Positions 1 to 7,908 of a DNA stretch of 64,000 bases are shown here, piece by piece. The position numbers were made by a program, and so were the translations under genes. The DNA is from JBBRDU01 sp038230335 (GTDB lineage: Bacteria; Verrucomicrobiota; Verrucomicrobiia; Chthoniobacterales; UBA10450). The notes under the pieces were generated by a model. It did no database searches, was not told where the DNA came from, and saw only the letters and a list, made by a program, of their open reading frames with translations. The stretch is from assembly GCA_038230335.1 (NCBI GenBank), contig JBBRNL010000002.1, positions 372,001 through 436,000 of the forward strand, written 5' to 3'. The stretch's first letter is position 1. Every line of letters begins with the position of its first letter.

Positions 1-1933
1 CATCGTCGCCGGATTGTGCGCGCTCTCGATTAGTTACCGCTTTTACAGCAAGTGGCTGGCGACAAAGGTCCTTGTCCTTAATGACGAACGGGCCACGCCT
101 GCGGTGGTGCAAAATGATGGCAAGGATTTCGTGCCCACGAATCGATGGATGGTCTTCGGTCATCACTTCGCCGCCATTGCAGGACCCGGCCCGCTCGTCG
201 GTCCGGTGCTGGCCGCGCAGTTTGGCTTTCTGCCCGGCACTCTCTGGATCTTGATCGGAGCCACCCTCGCTGGAGGCGTGCATGACATGATTATCTTGTT
301 CGCGTCGGTCCGTCGCGGCGGGAAAACGCTGGGTCAGATCGTGAAAGAAGAAGTGGGTCGCGGCGTCGGCGCGCTCGCCCTCATCAGCGTGCTGGCGATC
401 ATGACCATCCTGCTGGCGGTTCTCGCCTTGGTCGTCGTGCAGGCGCTGGCGAGCAGCCCGTGGGGCGTATTCACCATCGCGATGACCATCCCGGTTGCCT
501 TTGTCATGGGGATCGGTTTGCGCAGCGGAAAAGTCAGCGTGCTTGCGATCACGATTTTCGGGGTGCTTGGCCTGGCTTTGTCAGTCTGGGGCGGACAATT
601 TCTGGCGCAGTATCCGTCTATCCAATCCTGGTTCACGCAGGATCAGAAGTGGCTGGCGTGGGCCATCATGATCTACGGCCTGGCGGCATCCATCCTGCCC
701 ATCTGGATGCTCCTGACCCCGCGGGATTATTTGAGCACATTTTTAAAACTGGGAACGGTCGCGGCGCTCGCCGTCGCCGTGATCGCCCTGCGGCCTACTT
801 TGTTGATGCCCTCGATTTCGCGCTTCGCCGATGGCTCCGGTCCCGTATTCGCCGGGCCGGTCTTCCCATTCGTCTGTATCACGATCGCCTGCGGCGCTGT
901 TTCCGGTTTTCACTCACTCATCGCGTCGGGTACCACGCCTAAAATGATCCGAAGCGAGTCGCGTATTCGGGACATCGGTTATGGGGCCATGGTCACTGAA
1001 ATGATGGTGGCACTCATGGCCATGATTGCCGCGTGCGTACTGCAACCGGGCGAGTATTTCGCGATCAATGCGAAAGGAATACCGAGTGAAGTGGTCGCGA
1101 GCATCACGGCCTCTGGTTTTCCCGTGACCGAACAGCAAATGACTGATCTGGCGCACAATCTCGGCGAAACAACGATGTTCGGCCGCGCCGGCGGCGCGCC
1201 AACTTTCGCCGTGGGGATGGCGCATATGTTTGCGCGGGTCTCCGCCAGTCCGACCGCGCTGGCTTTGTGGTATCACTTCGCCATCATGTTTGAGGCGCTT
1301 TTCATTCTCACCACGATTGATGCGGGCACGCGCGTCGGACGGTTCTTGTTGCAGGATTTACTTGGAAACCTTTGGCGTCCCCTTGGGAATACCCGGTCGT
1401 GGAGCGCAAACTTTTTCTCGAGCGCTCTGCTCGTGGGCGCGTGGGGCTGGTTTTTGTATCAGGGAGTGGTCGACCCTCTCGGCGGGATTAACACCCTCTG
1501 GCCGCTTTTCGGCCTGGCCAACCAACTCCTCTCGGTCATCGCCCTTTGTCTTGCCACGACTCTTCTGATCAAGATGCAGAAGGCGCGTTATGCATTTGTC
1601 ACCGTTCTTCCGTTGCTCTTTATGTGTGCAGTCACGTTTTCGGCCGGGTATCTCAAAATCTTTTCTCTGGAACCGAGACTGGGTTTCCTTTCCGGCGCGC
1701 GCCAGTTGGTGGAGAAAGCGGGCTCACTCGGTGGAGGGAAGGGTGCGGATATGCTGCGCCAGGCGACGGTTTGGCGTTTCGATGCGCTGGTCGCCGGATC
1801 CTTTCTTGTGCTCGTTCTCCTAATCGTCATCGGCTCGGCCGTGCAGTGGTGGCAACTGATCCGTGGAACCAGGCCAGCAATTTTGAACGAGAGCGAATTT
1901 GTTCCGCTATCAGGATTTAACGCAGCCCGCTAG
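1..1933 (+). CDS. cstA: Carbon starvation protein A family transporter, 5' end cut off by the window
   Basis: A polytopic inner-membrane protein of the CstA family, which imports peptides or pyruvate. The reading frame is open back to base 2 (codons I-V-A-G precede a TTG at 14), so the true start lies outside the window. About 643 residues are visible, against roughly 690-700 for full-length family members. The family signature GHHFAAIAGPGPLVGPVLAA is present near residue 50 of the visible part. It is followed by many long hydrophobic helices and the conserved C-terminal block around LWPLFGLANQLLS. The gene stands alone on the plus strand and converges on the amidase that ends 20 bases later. 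The family is clear; the transported substrate cannot be told from sequence. Confidence 0.93.
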   Translation, partial: IVAGLCALSISYRFYSKWLATKVLVLNDERATPAVVQNDGKDFVPTNRWMVFGHHFAAIAGPGPLVGPVLAAQFGFLPGTLWILIGATLAGGVHDMIILFASVRRGGKTLGQIVKEEVGRGVGALALISVLAIMTILLAVLALVVVQALASSPWGVFTIAMTIPVAFVMGIGLRSGKVSVLAITIFGVLGLALSVWGGQFLAQYPSIQSWFTQDQKWLAWAIMIYGLAASILPIWMLLTPRDYLSTFLKLGTVAALAVAVIALRPTLLMPSISRFADGSGPVFAGPVFPFVCITIACGAVSGFHSLIASGTTPKMIRSESRIRDIGYGAMVTEMMVALMAMIAACVLQPGEYFAINAKGIPSEVVASITASGFPVTEQQMTDLAHNLGETTMFGRAGGAPTFAVGMAHMFARVSASPTALALWYHFAIMFEALFILTTIDAGTRVGRFLLQDLLGNLWRPLGNTRSWSANFFSSALLVGAWGWFLYQGVVDPLGGINTLWPLFGLANQLLSVIALCLATTLLIKMQKARYAFVTVLPLLFMCAVTFSAGYLKIFSLEPRLGFLSGARQLVEKAGSLGGGKGADMLRQATVWRFDALVAGSFLVLVLLIVIGSAVQWWQLIRGTRPAILNESEFVPLSGFNAAR

Positions 1934-1952
1934 CACCGGCAAAGTTCGAGAT

Positions 1953-2774
1953 TTACCTGTAAATATCGACGCGACGGTCTGGGAAGACGTTCATCCGGCT
2001 GCGCACCGATTTGAGCACCTCTTCCGATAGATCGGCTTGAATCAATTCTTCCCGATCGGGCGAGGCCGAAGCGATCACCACTCCGGATGGATCGACCATG
2101 GCGGAACTGCCACAAAAGGTGACACCGTCGTCCGTGCCCACCCGGTTCGCGGCAATGACGTAGCTTTGATTTTCGATCGCGCGCGCCCGCGCGAGTGTCT
2201 GGAAATGCTCGACGCGTGGAAATGGCCACGCCGAAGAGATGATAAAGGCGGTGACGTTGTGAGCAGTGGCCAGCTTCCGGTAGACTTCAGGAAAACGAAG
2301 GTCGTAGCAGATGCTGAGTCCGAAGCTAAATGGGGAAAGCTGAAAATCCGTCAGACTGTCGCCCGGCGTGAAGCAAAGATTTTCGGCGATGGGTGGAGCG
2401 GTGAAGAGATGGGTCTTGCGATATTTGGCGATGACCTCTCCATCTCGATCGACGACCACCTGAGAGTTGTAGATTGCTTTCCCCTCCCGTTCGGAGAGAC
2501 CGCAGACGATTCTCAGCGAGAGGCGGCGGGCCACTTCGCGGAGTCGCGGCAGAGCGCCTTCTGTCCATGGAACTGCCTGTTCCCGGATTGTCGCCATGGC
2601 ATAGCCCGTATCGACCACCTCCGGAAAGACGACCATTTCAGCGCCGCCCTTTTTGGCACGTTCGGCGAACTGGCTGACGGTGTGAAGGTTCGCCTCAAGA
2701 TTGCCCAGGGTGCACGAAATCTGGGCGACAGCGATTCTCACGGGATCAGCATACACGTTTCGTTGCGGCGGCAA
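1953..2774 (-). CDS. Carbon-nitrogen hydrolase (nitrilase superfamily amidase)
   Basis: A cytoplasmic enzyme of the nitrilase superfamily, which hydrolyses amide or nitrile C-N bonds. The catalytic triad can be read: Glu52 in VVFPEV, Lys120 in KYRKTHLF and Cys156 in LSICYDLRFPE. The CYDLRFPE elbow and the length of 260-273 residues resemble the omega-amidase/Nit2 branch, so a metabolite-repair role (such as deaminated glutathione or alpha-ketoglutaramate) is a reasonable guess. The GTG that begins VRIAVAQ, 11 codons in, is an alternative and perhaps better start, because family members usually begin just before that strand. The gene lies 54 bases downstream of the pil cluster on the same strand and could share its transcript, although there is no functional link. 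Confidence 0.88.
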   Translation of the reverse strand: MPPQRNVYADPVRIAVAQISCTLGNLEANLHTVSQFAERAKKGGAEMVVFPEVVDTGYAMATIREQAVPWTEGALPRLREVARRLSLRIVCGLSEREGKAIYNSQVVVDRDGEVIAKYRKTHLFTAPPIAENLCFTPGDSLTDFQLSPFSFGLSICYDLRFPEVYRKLATAHNVTAFIISSAWPFPRVEHFQTLARARAIENQSYVIAANRVGTDDGVTFCGSSAMVDPSGVVIASASPDREELIQADLSEEVLKSVRSRMNVFPDRRVDIYR

Positions 2775-2828
2775 CCAGCAGTGAACACGCTCAGCCTGCG
2801 GGCAGGTCGGCGCAGACGAAAGTTCCGG

Positions 2829-3239
2829 CTATTTCCGGCGTAGCGGAACGACGATTTCCTGATCGCGCCGGCCGAAGACGACACGGCCGTCCTGAATGGC
2901 TTTCAGGGTAATCTGGTACGTTTGGCTGCCGATTTGCAGGCCGAACTGTTGGCCTTCCTGCATAATCTTGCCGTTCACGATGGCGTAACGATTCGATTGG
3001 CCCAGTGTGATGGAGCTGACCAAAAAGGCCGAGGCGGAAATGTCGGGTCCCGCGTGCTCGGCCGCGCCGGGCTCTGAAAGTTTGGCGGTCGGCTTCCATC
3101 CAATCGGCCAGAACGGGTTCCGGCTGTTGTTCTCCATGGTGAAGGCCGATTTGTTTTTGAACTCAAGACCGGACCCTTCGACGGCGAAGGCGCGAGCGGC
3201 CGAGAATACGACGAGGGAAAGTAAAACGAGCCTCTTCAT
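2829..3239 (-). CDS. PilP/GspC-like exported protein, last gene of the pilMNO cluster
   Basis: A 136-residue protein with a cleavable signal peptide (MKRLVLLSLVVFSAARAFA). The mature part has the motif NNSRNPFWPIGW, which resembles the RDPF motif of PilP and GspC proteins. The C-terminal half (about residues 75-136) reads as a short beta domain of the kind that contacts a secretin. It overlaps pilO by four bases, so the two are translationally coupled. Position and motif both suggest the periplasmic adaptor that links the PilMNO complex to the secretin pore. It is shorter than Proteobacterial PilP (about 175 residues), has no obvious lipobox, and is not followed by a secretin gene. The PilP role is inferred from context more than from similarity. 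Confidence 0.6.
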   Translation of the reverse strand: MKRLVLLSLVVFSAARAFAVEGSGLEFKNKSAFTMENNSRNPFWPIGWKPTAKLSEPGAAEHAGPDISASAFLVSSITLGQSNRYAIVNGKIMQEGQQFGLQIGSQTYQITLKAIQDGRVVFGRRDQEIVVPLRRK

Positions 3240-3805
3240 TTCTTTTGGATGAAATTGGTAGCGACAAGATCAACGGTCTGGAATTGCCCCTGCTCGGGGA
3301 GGGCGCGGATGGTGACTTTGGTGATCGAAAGAAGGGGTTCGGCGTTCTCCAGGTCTGCCATGGCCTTGCCCAAGGCGGAGTAATCGGCCTGCGGAATTTC
3401 GATCATCCAGTTGTATTTCATCCAACCGGCCATTTCGGCCTCCTTGAAAGGAGTGCTGTTTTCAAGCCGGGCCACGGCCTTGTCTATTTGTTCGTTAGCG
3501 AAGAAGACCTTAATGCGGGGAGGGAACCAGGCAATCGGGGCGCCTTCTGAATTCAATTTCTTGAGAGCTGCGAATCGAGTGGTGGCTGATTTCGCCTGAT
3601 GCTCGAGCGTGCTGGCTTTGCTCATCTCGTCTTTGGATGAGTTGAGCTTGGATTGTTTATCATTCATCGCCGCCGTCATCGCGTTGCGGCTGCGATTGAG
3701 TGGCCCGAGAAAGAAGCTGAAGTAAACGTAGAGAAGGAAGACGAAGCCCATAGCGCTCAGCGAGATCTTTTTGATCTGTTCTTTTTTAAAATTGACGGCA
3801 CTCAT
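3236..3805 (-). CDS. pilO: PilO-like inner-membrane assembly protein
   Basis: A 189-residue bitopic protein with a short cytoplasmic start, one membrane helix (about residues 15-33, KISLSAMGFVFLLYVYFSF) and a coiled-coil stretch to about residue 85. A small ferredoxin-like periplasmic domain follows, as in PilO/GspM. In type IV pili and type II secretion this partner forms a dimer with PilN in the inner membrane and transmits signals between PilM and PilP. It overlaps pilN upstream by four bases and the pilP-like gene downstream by four bases. Sequence conservation in this family is weak, so the call rests mostly on topology and gene order. Confidence 0.75.
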   Translation of the reverse strand: MSAVNFKKEQIKKISLSAMGFVFLLYVYFSFFLGPLNRSRNAMTAAMNDKQSKLNSSKDEMSKASTLEHQAKSATTRFAALKKLNSEGAPIAWFPPRIKVFFANEQIDKAVARLENSTPFKEAEMAGWMKYNWMIEIPQADYSALGKAMADLENAEPLLSITKVTIRALPEQGQFQTVDLVATNFIQKK

Positions 3806-4455
3806 CGTCGGGGAGCTCGGTCGGGTGGCTGAACTGCAGTTGTCTTGGTCGGCGCACCAGGATTGAAGGTTACAGTTAAAGTATAGTGAGCCATCGCCAT
3901 GTTGGATCCGCCGACGTTTACAATCGTGTCGAGATCTTCCAGTCCCTTGAACTCGATTTTTACTTCGCGATAACTTTGGGCCAGTTGTTCCACCAACATC
4001 TGGCGTAAATCCTCGGCGGCAGCGCGCGGTTCGCGGCCGGCCGCGACACCTTCAATGGATACGGAGATGCCCTTGTTCTCGTCCATGACCTTGCCTTCGA
4101 TGCTGGTCAGCTGAGTATTTGGAGCGACGCAGCGCGATACTTTTTGCAGGAAGGGAGCCCAGAAAAATCTGTTTTCGATGTACTCGTCCAGCACCCGAGT
4201 TGTTTTGATGATGTCAGTCAATTCAGCGGAGCGCTTTTGCGCGGCCGTCACCTGAGGTTCGACTTTGGCCCACTCGCGCTCGACTGCGCTCAGCTTGGTC
4301 TTGATCTCCAGCGTGCGATAAGCGTTGAACATGTAATAGACGAAAAGCACGCCACCCAACGCGATCAACACCATCACCCCGATCTTGAGTGGATCGCGCT
4401 GACGTTGCCGCTGTTGCAGAATCTCCTCGTGGAGGAGGTTAAGATGAAGGGCCAT
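3802..4455 (-). CDS. pilN: PilN-like inner-membrane assembly protein
   Basis: A 217-residue bitopic protein. The short amphipathic N-terminus carries the LNLL motif (MALHLNLLHEE), which in PilN docks on PilM. One membrane helix (about residues 26-45), a coiled coil and a C-terminal alpha-beta domain follow, the last containing the typical stretch LTSIEGKV. The gene starts seven bases after pilM and overlaps pilO. It would connect the cytoplasmic actin-like PilM to the periplasmic PilO/PilP ring. The C-terminal tail is Pro- and Arg-rich and looks disordered. Confidence 0.82.
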   Translation of the reverse strand: MALHLNLLHEEILQQRQRQRDPLKIGVMVLIALGGVLFVYYMFNAYRTLEIKTKLSAVEREWAKVEPQVTAAQKRSAELTDIIKTTRVLDEYIENRFFWAPFLQKVSRCVAPNTQLTSIEGKVMDENKGISVSIEGVAAGREPRAAAEDLRQMLVEQLAQSYREVKIEFKGLEDLDTIVNVGGSNMAMAHYTLTVTFNPGAPTKTTAVQPPDRAPRR

Positions 4456-4462
4456 GGCTGGG

Positions 4463-5533
4463 TTAGCTGCTCAGGTATTCAAAAGCGGCACCGCACGCGA
4501 CATTGAGCGAGACAAATTCGTGGGGCAGGGCCTGCCGCTTGGCTGCGGGAAGTGCGACCTCGCACGTTTCGAGCGGGTCCCAAATTTCGCAGGGCAAGGC
4601 AAGTTCGTCGCTCAGGGTCTGGAGGACCGCCTCCACCCGGGCGAGACCTCCGGAGACAAAGATGCGGCTGATACTTTCTTCCCGTTGTCCTTCGAAGAAT
4701 CCGATCGAGTTGCGAACCTCGGTGGCAAGGCGGGTGAGCGACGTCCGGCAGATCTCAGCCATTCCGGCGTCCGCTTCCTGAACCATGGACCAGGCAGCCT
4801 GCGCTTCGATGGCCCCATCCGCGGTCAAGGCTTGGGTTAGCGCCTTTCCGCCATAATCAATACTGCGCACGAGCACCAGTTCGGCTTTGCTGCCGATGAG
4901 GACGGTGCTCTGCGCATGACCCATATCGAGAAGCAGGAAAGCTTCGTTGTTGAAAATATCGGGGTAGGCGAATTCGAAAGCGTTGAATGAGCAGATCGGT
5001 GCGAGCTGCAAGATATCGGGAGTCAGGCGCGTCTTTCCCATTGCTTCGATCAGTTGCTTGACGCCATTACGCAACATCCCGGCGACGAGATAGCGCGTCT
5101 TGGTTAGGACGCCGCTTTGCACAGCCACAGTACCCGAGTCGTGGTTTTCGGCGGGGAGATCGACGGCGTGGGCCATGGCTGGCGCAACGTCGAGGACGAA
5201 ATCTTTGCATTCCTGGTTCAAAACAGCGAGGCCGTTCAGGCGCAAAGCATTACGCAATAACGGAACCGGCGTATCTGGCTGCTCGATGATGCGAAGGAGT
5301 GATGACGGATCGGAGAAGGCCAGGGCACAACCTTTGGCGCTTCCACCGAGGTCTTTTACGAGCAATTTGATTTGCTGGGCGAGCGCCTCGGCCGAGTCCA
5401 TCTCCGGCGGCACTTCGCGCGATGCATAGCTCGTCAAGACAATGCGCGCGTCGTTTCGACGCTGGAGCGCGACACCTTTGAACGAGTGTTTGCCTAAATC
5501 GATGCCAATAACTGAGTCTCCGCGTCGGGCCAT
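4463..5533 (-). CDS. pilM: PilM, actin-like pilus/secretion assembly ATPase
   Basis: A cytoplasmic actin-fold protein (SHS2/FtsA-like) that binds PilN at the inner membrane. The phosphate-1 loop is visible as VIGIDLGKHSFKGVAL near the start. The second nucleotide loop is LLLDMGHAQSTVLI, and the adenosine motif is RIFVSGGLARV. I chose the ATG at 5533 because the family begins with a basic residue or two before the first strand; the frame runs on upstream to 5611 with an unconvincing sequence. At 356 residues it matches the usual length. It is the first gene of pilM-pilN-pilO-pilP-like. The gene just upstream, 102 bases away, is an unrelated conserved protein. Confidence 0.9.
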   Translation of the reverse strand: MARRGDSVIGIDLGKHSFKGVALQRRNDARIVLTSYASREVPPEMDSAEALAQQIKLLVKDLGGSAKGCALAFSDPSSLLRIIEQPDTPVPLLRNALRLNGLAVLNQECKDFVLDVAPAMAHAVDLPAENHDSGTVAVQSGVLTKTRYLVAGMLRNGVKQLIEAMGKTRLTPDILQLAPICSFNAFEFAYPDIFNNEAFLLLDMGHAQSTVLIGSKAELVLVRSIDYGGKALTQALTADGAIEAQAAWSMVQEADAGMAEICRTSLTRLATEVRNSIGFFEGQREESISRIFVSGGLARVEAVLQTLSDELALPCEIWDPLETCEVALPAAKRQALPHEFVSLNVACGAAFEYLSS

Positions 5534-5635
5534 GATGCTAAAGCCCATGTAGCGGAAAGCGTGCCGACAGCCCCGTTTTTCCACTGCTCGACCGTGCAAT
5601 GCCCCACCCAATCGGCCATGCGGGAAGGGCGAACG

Positions 5636-7051
5636 CTAGGCCGCTTTCGGAGCGCGATATCCGAAGAACTCGCGGTCCTTAATCATCCGAACGACTTCGG
5701 GCGGCACCATTCGCTCCCAACTTCCATCACCGGCCTGTAATTTGGCCAGTACGTCCGGTGGGAAAATCCGCAGATACTCGAGATGATATTCGGTAATTTC
5801 TTCGATGAATTTGTTGTCGATCAAGTACTGGAAGAGCGATCGGAGATTGGGAGCGACCTCCAACTGCGTGGCGCTGCGAACCCCGCCGGTCTTATCGTCG
5901 ATCATGGGGTAGACAAAGAGCTTCAACCCACCTTTGAACATTCGGCCAAGCGCTTCGAGGATCCCTCCTTCCAGGTTCAGGTAATATTTCTCGTCGAAGA
6001 TTTCCATTAAACTCGGTACGCCCATGACCAGCCCGACCATGCGATTTGTGTAACGCGACAAGTATCCGGCCAGCCGATAATACTCCCCGAATTTCGAAAT
6101 CAGCACGGTGCGTCCGAGTGCACCCAGGATATCGACACGGGCCAGAAAATCCGCGTGATTGAGTTGCCCTTCGGACAAAAGATTTTCCAGAGTCATCTCC
6201 ATGAGGACAACCACATCTTTCTCGGAACAACCTGATTCCTTTAGAAAGACACGGTGCGCCCCGTCCAGCATGTCGTTGGTTGCGACTGTGACCGGACGAA
6301 AACTGCCGCGCTCGATGAGGATGGCCTTTTTGTAAAAGATCTCGGCGGGTTGCACGGTTTCGCCGTCGGCCGTGAACATGACTGCGCTGGTCAATCCCTG
6401 GCTCACCAATTGCAAGCTCATCAAGCGGTTGTCGACGCTGGGAAACGCAGGGCCGGAAAATTTGATCAGATCGACTTCGAGACGGCCGGGCGCGACGTTC
6501 TCCTGCAGGGAACAAATGAGTTTCTCCGGCTCCGTGTGATAATAGAAGGCGCCGTAGAGAAGGTTGACGCCGATGATCCCAAGCGCTTCCTGCTGATCGA
6601 CATTTGCTTCGTCGAGCATGCGAACATGGATGATGATCTCGCTCGGTTCCATGCGGGTTTGTGTTTGAAACCGAACCCCGAGCCAGCCGTGCGATTCGTT
6701 GTGCAGTTTGAAGCTGCGCGCGGCGACGGTGTCGGCGAAAACGAAGAACTGCCGATCTTCGCCAAATTTCTCATCCAAGCGCTCGCGTAGCAGAACATAT
6801 TCGTGCTCGAGCATGGTGCGGAGACGCACCCGGCTGACGTATCGGTCGGTCGGCCCGTAGATGGCATCGCTGAATGTCATATCGTAGGCCGACATGGTTT
6901 TGGCGATGGTTCCTGCGGCGCCGCCCACGTGGAAGAATCGTCGCGCCACTTCCTGCCCGGCGCCGATCTCGGCAAAGGTCCCGTACTTCTTCGGGTCCAG
7001 ATTGATCTGGAATGCCTTTTTGTTCGTGCCGACATCCATCTCTGGGCTCAT
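5636..7051 (-). CDS. Conserved protein of unknown function (471 aa, INLDPKKYGTFAEIGAGQEV family)
   Basis: A soluble protein without signal peptide or membrane helices. The N-terminal signature INLDPKKYGTFAEIGAGQEV, followed by an Ala/Gly-rich AGTIAKTMSAYDMTFSDAIYG, marks a widely distributed bacterial family. I recall members carrying conflicting labels such as nucleotide adenylyltransferase or TonB receptor. Nothing here supports either label: there is no HxGH nucleotidyl motif and no beta-barrel or signal sequence. The middle contains the conserved block RLMSLQLVSQGLTSA and the phrase KKAILIERGSFRPVT. It sits 102 bases upstream of pilM on the same strand and may share its promoter. Function is unassigned. 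Confidence 0.8.
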   Translation of the reverse strand: MSPEMDVGTNKKAFQINLDPKKYGTFAEIGAGQEVARRFFHVGGAAGTIAKTMSAYDMTFSDAIYGPTDRYVSRVRLRTMLEHEYVLLRERLDEKFGEDRQFFVFADTVAARSFKLHNESHGWLGVRFQTQTRMEPSEIIIHVRMLDEANVDQQEALGIIGVNLLYGAFYYHTEPEKLICSLQENVAPGRLEVDLIKFSGPAFPSVDNRLMSLQLVSQGLTSAVMFTADGETVQPAEIFYKKAILIERGSFRPVTVATNDMLDGAHRVFLKESGCSEKDVVVLMEMTLENLLSEGQLNHADFLARVDILGALGRTVLISKFGEYYRLAGYLSRYTNRMVGLVMGVPSLMEIFDEKYYLNLEGGILEALGRMFKGGLKLFVYPMIDDKTGGVRSATQLEVAPNLRSLFQYLIDNKFIEEITEYHLEYLRIFPPDVLAKLQAGDGSWERMVPPEVVRMIKDREFFGYRAPKAA

Positions 7052-7152
7052 AGACCACTCAAGATGTAAGCAATTGCGCGCTTCTCAACTGAGCAATTGT
7101 CAGGCTGTGCCGCAAGCGCGGGCGAAATGAAGGGAGACGCCGCCTCCCCTCC

Positions 7153-7908
7153 TTAAAGCCGCACGAATTCTACACCCGTCGCCGGAATCCAGCCCCTCAG
7201 ATTGTTGGGCAAAGTGGCGTAGACCCAGTCACCGCGCTGTCGCTCGACCTTGATTTCACTTCCAGCAGGCAAAGCGAGAACGCTGGCCGCCGTCTCCGCC
7301 GTGGCCAATCGCGCTTGCACGTCGACGCCTGTCACGATGGCAACCGATCGTCCCTTCCTCCCGTCTTCCACGGCCATGATCACATAAAAAAGCAGTGCAG
7401 CTGATACAAGTGAGCAAATGGAGAGGGCCATAACACTCCGGCGGCGGCGTCGCGACAGGACAAACGCCGCAATCAGGATGGCGCTGGTCCAAAACAAAAC
7501 AGCCACTCCGATCGTGTATTGGTTCAGAGTGGCGAATCGCAGGAACTGCTCAGGCCAGGCGGGCAAAAGTTCGAGCGCGCGAGCTTCATCTCGCGCAATC
7601 CGCAAATTTGCCTGTACTTCAGGATGATTTGGTTCCAGCGCGAGAGCGCGCTCGTAGTTCAGGATTGCGCGTCCGAAATCGCGCGTGCGAAAATATGCAT
7701 TCCCGAGGTTGTAAAACAACGCTGCGGTCCAATCGCCGGAACGCACGATCGCTTCGTAACTGACGATCGCTTCTTTGAACCGACCTCCGGAAAATTCCTG
7801 GTTCGCTCGAGCAAATGGCGCCTCTGAGTCAGCCAAAGTGGAGGCTATCATGGCCATGAATCCGACAAACAGGGCGGCGAATCGACCGATAGATGAGCAG
7901 GATTTCAT
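7153..7908 (-). CDS. batE: BatE-like TPR and SH3 protein
   Basis: A 251-residue exported protein: signal peptide (about residues 1-26), two or more TPR units (about 30-100, with FYNLGNAYFRTRDFGRAILNYERAL), two membrane helices (about 130-175) and a C-terminal SH3-like domain (about 190-250, ending in DWVYATLPNNLRGWIPATGVEFVRL). This is the BatE architecture from Bacteroidetes and spirochaete aerotolerance operons. It is the last gene of the operon and overlaps batD by four bases. In the Bat system the TPR proteins are thought to scaffold a periplasmic complex with the VWA proteins BatA and BatB; the biochemical role is unsettled. Confidence 0.85.
   Translation of the reverse strand: MKSCSSIGRFAALFVGFMAMIASTLADSEAPFARANQEFSGGRFKEAIVSYEAIVRSGDWTAALFYNLGNAYFRTRDFGRAILNYERALALEPNHPEVQANLRIARDEARALELLPAWPEQFLRFATLNQYTIGVAVLFWTSAILIAAFVLSRRRRRSVMALSICSLVSAALLFYVIMAVEDGRKGRSVAIVTGVDVQARLATAETAASVLALPAGSEIKVERQRGDWVYATLPNNLRGWIPATGVEFVRL

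Noticed and set aside
2037..2843. A 268-codon plus-strand frame opposite the amidase
   Set aside because: The opposite strand holds an enzyme with all catalytic residues; the plus frame has no recognisable domain.
5636..7051. Label as nucleotide adenylyltransferase or TonB receptor
   Set aside because: There is no nucleotidyl HxGH motif, signal peptide or barrel pattern.
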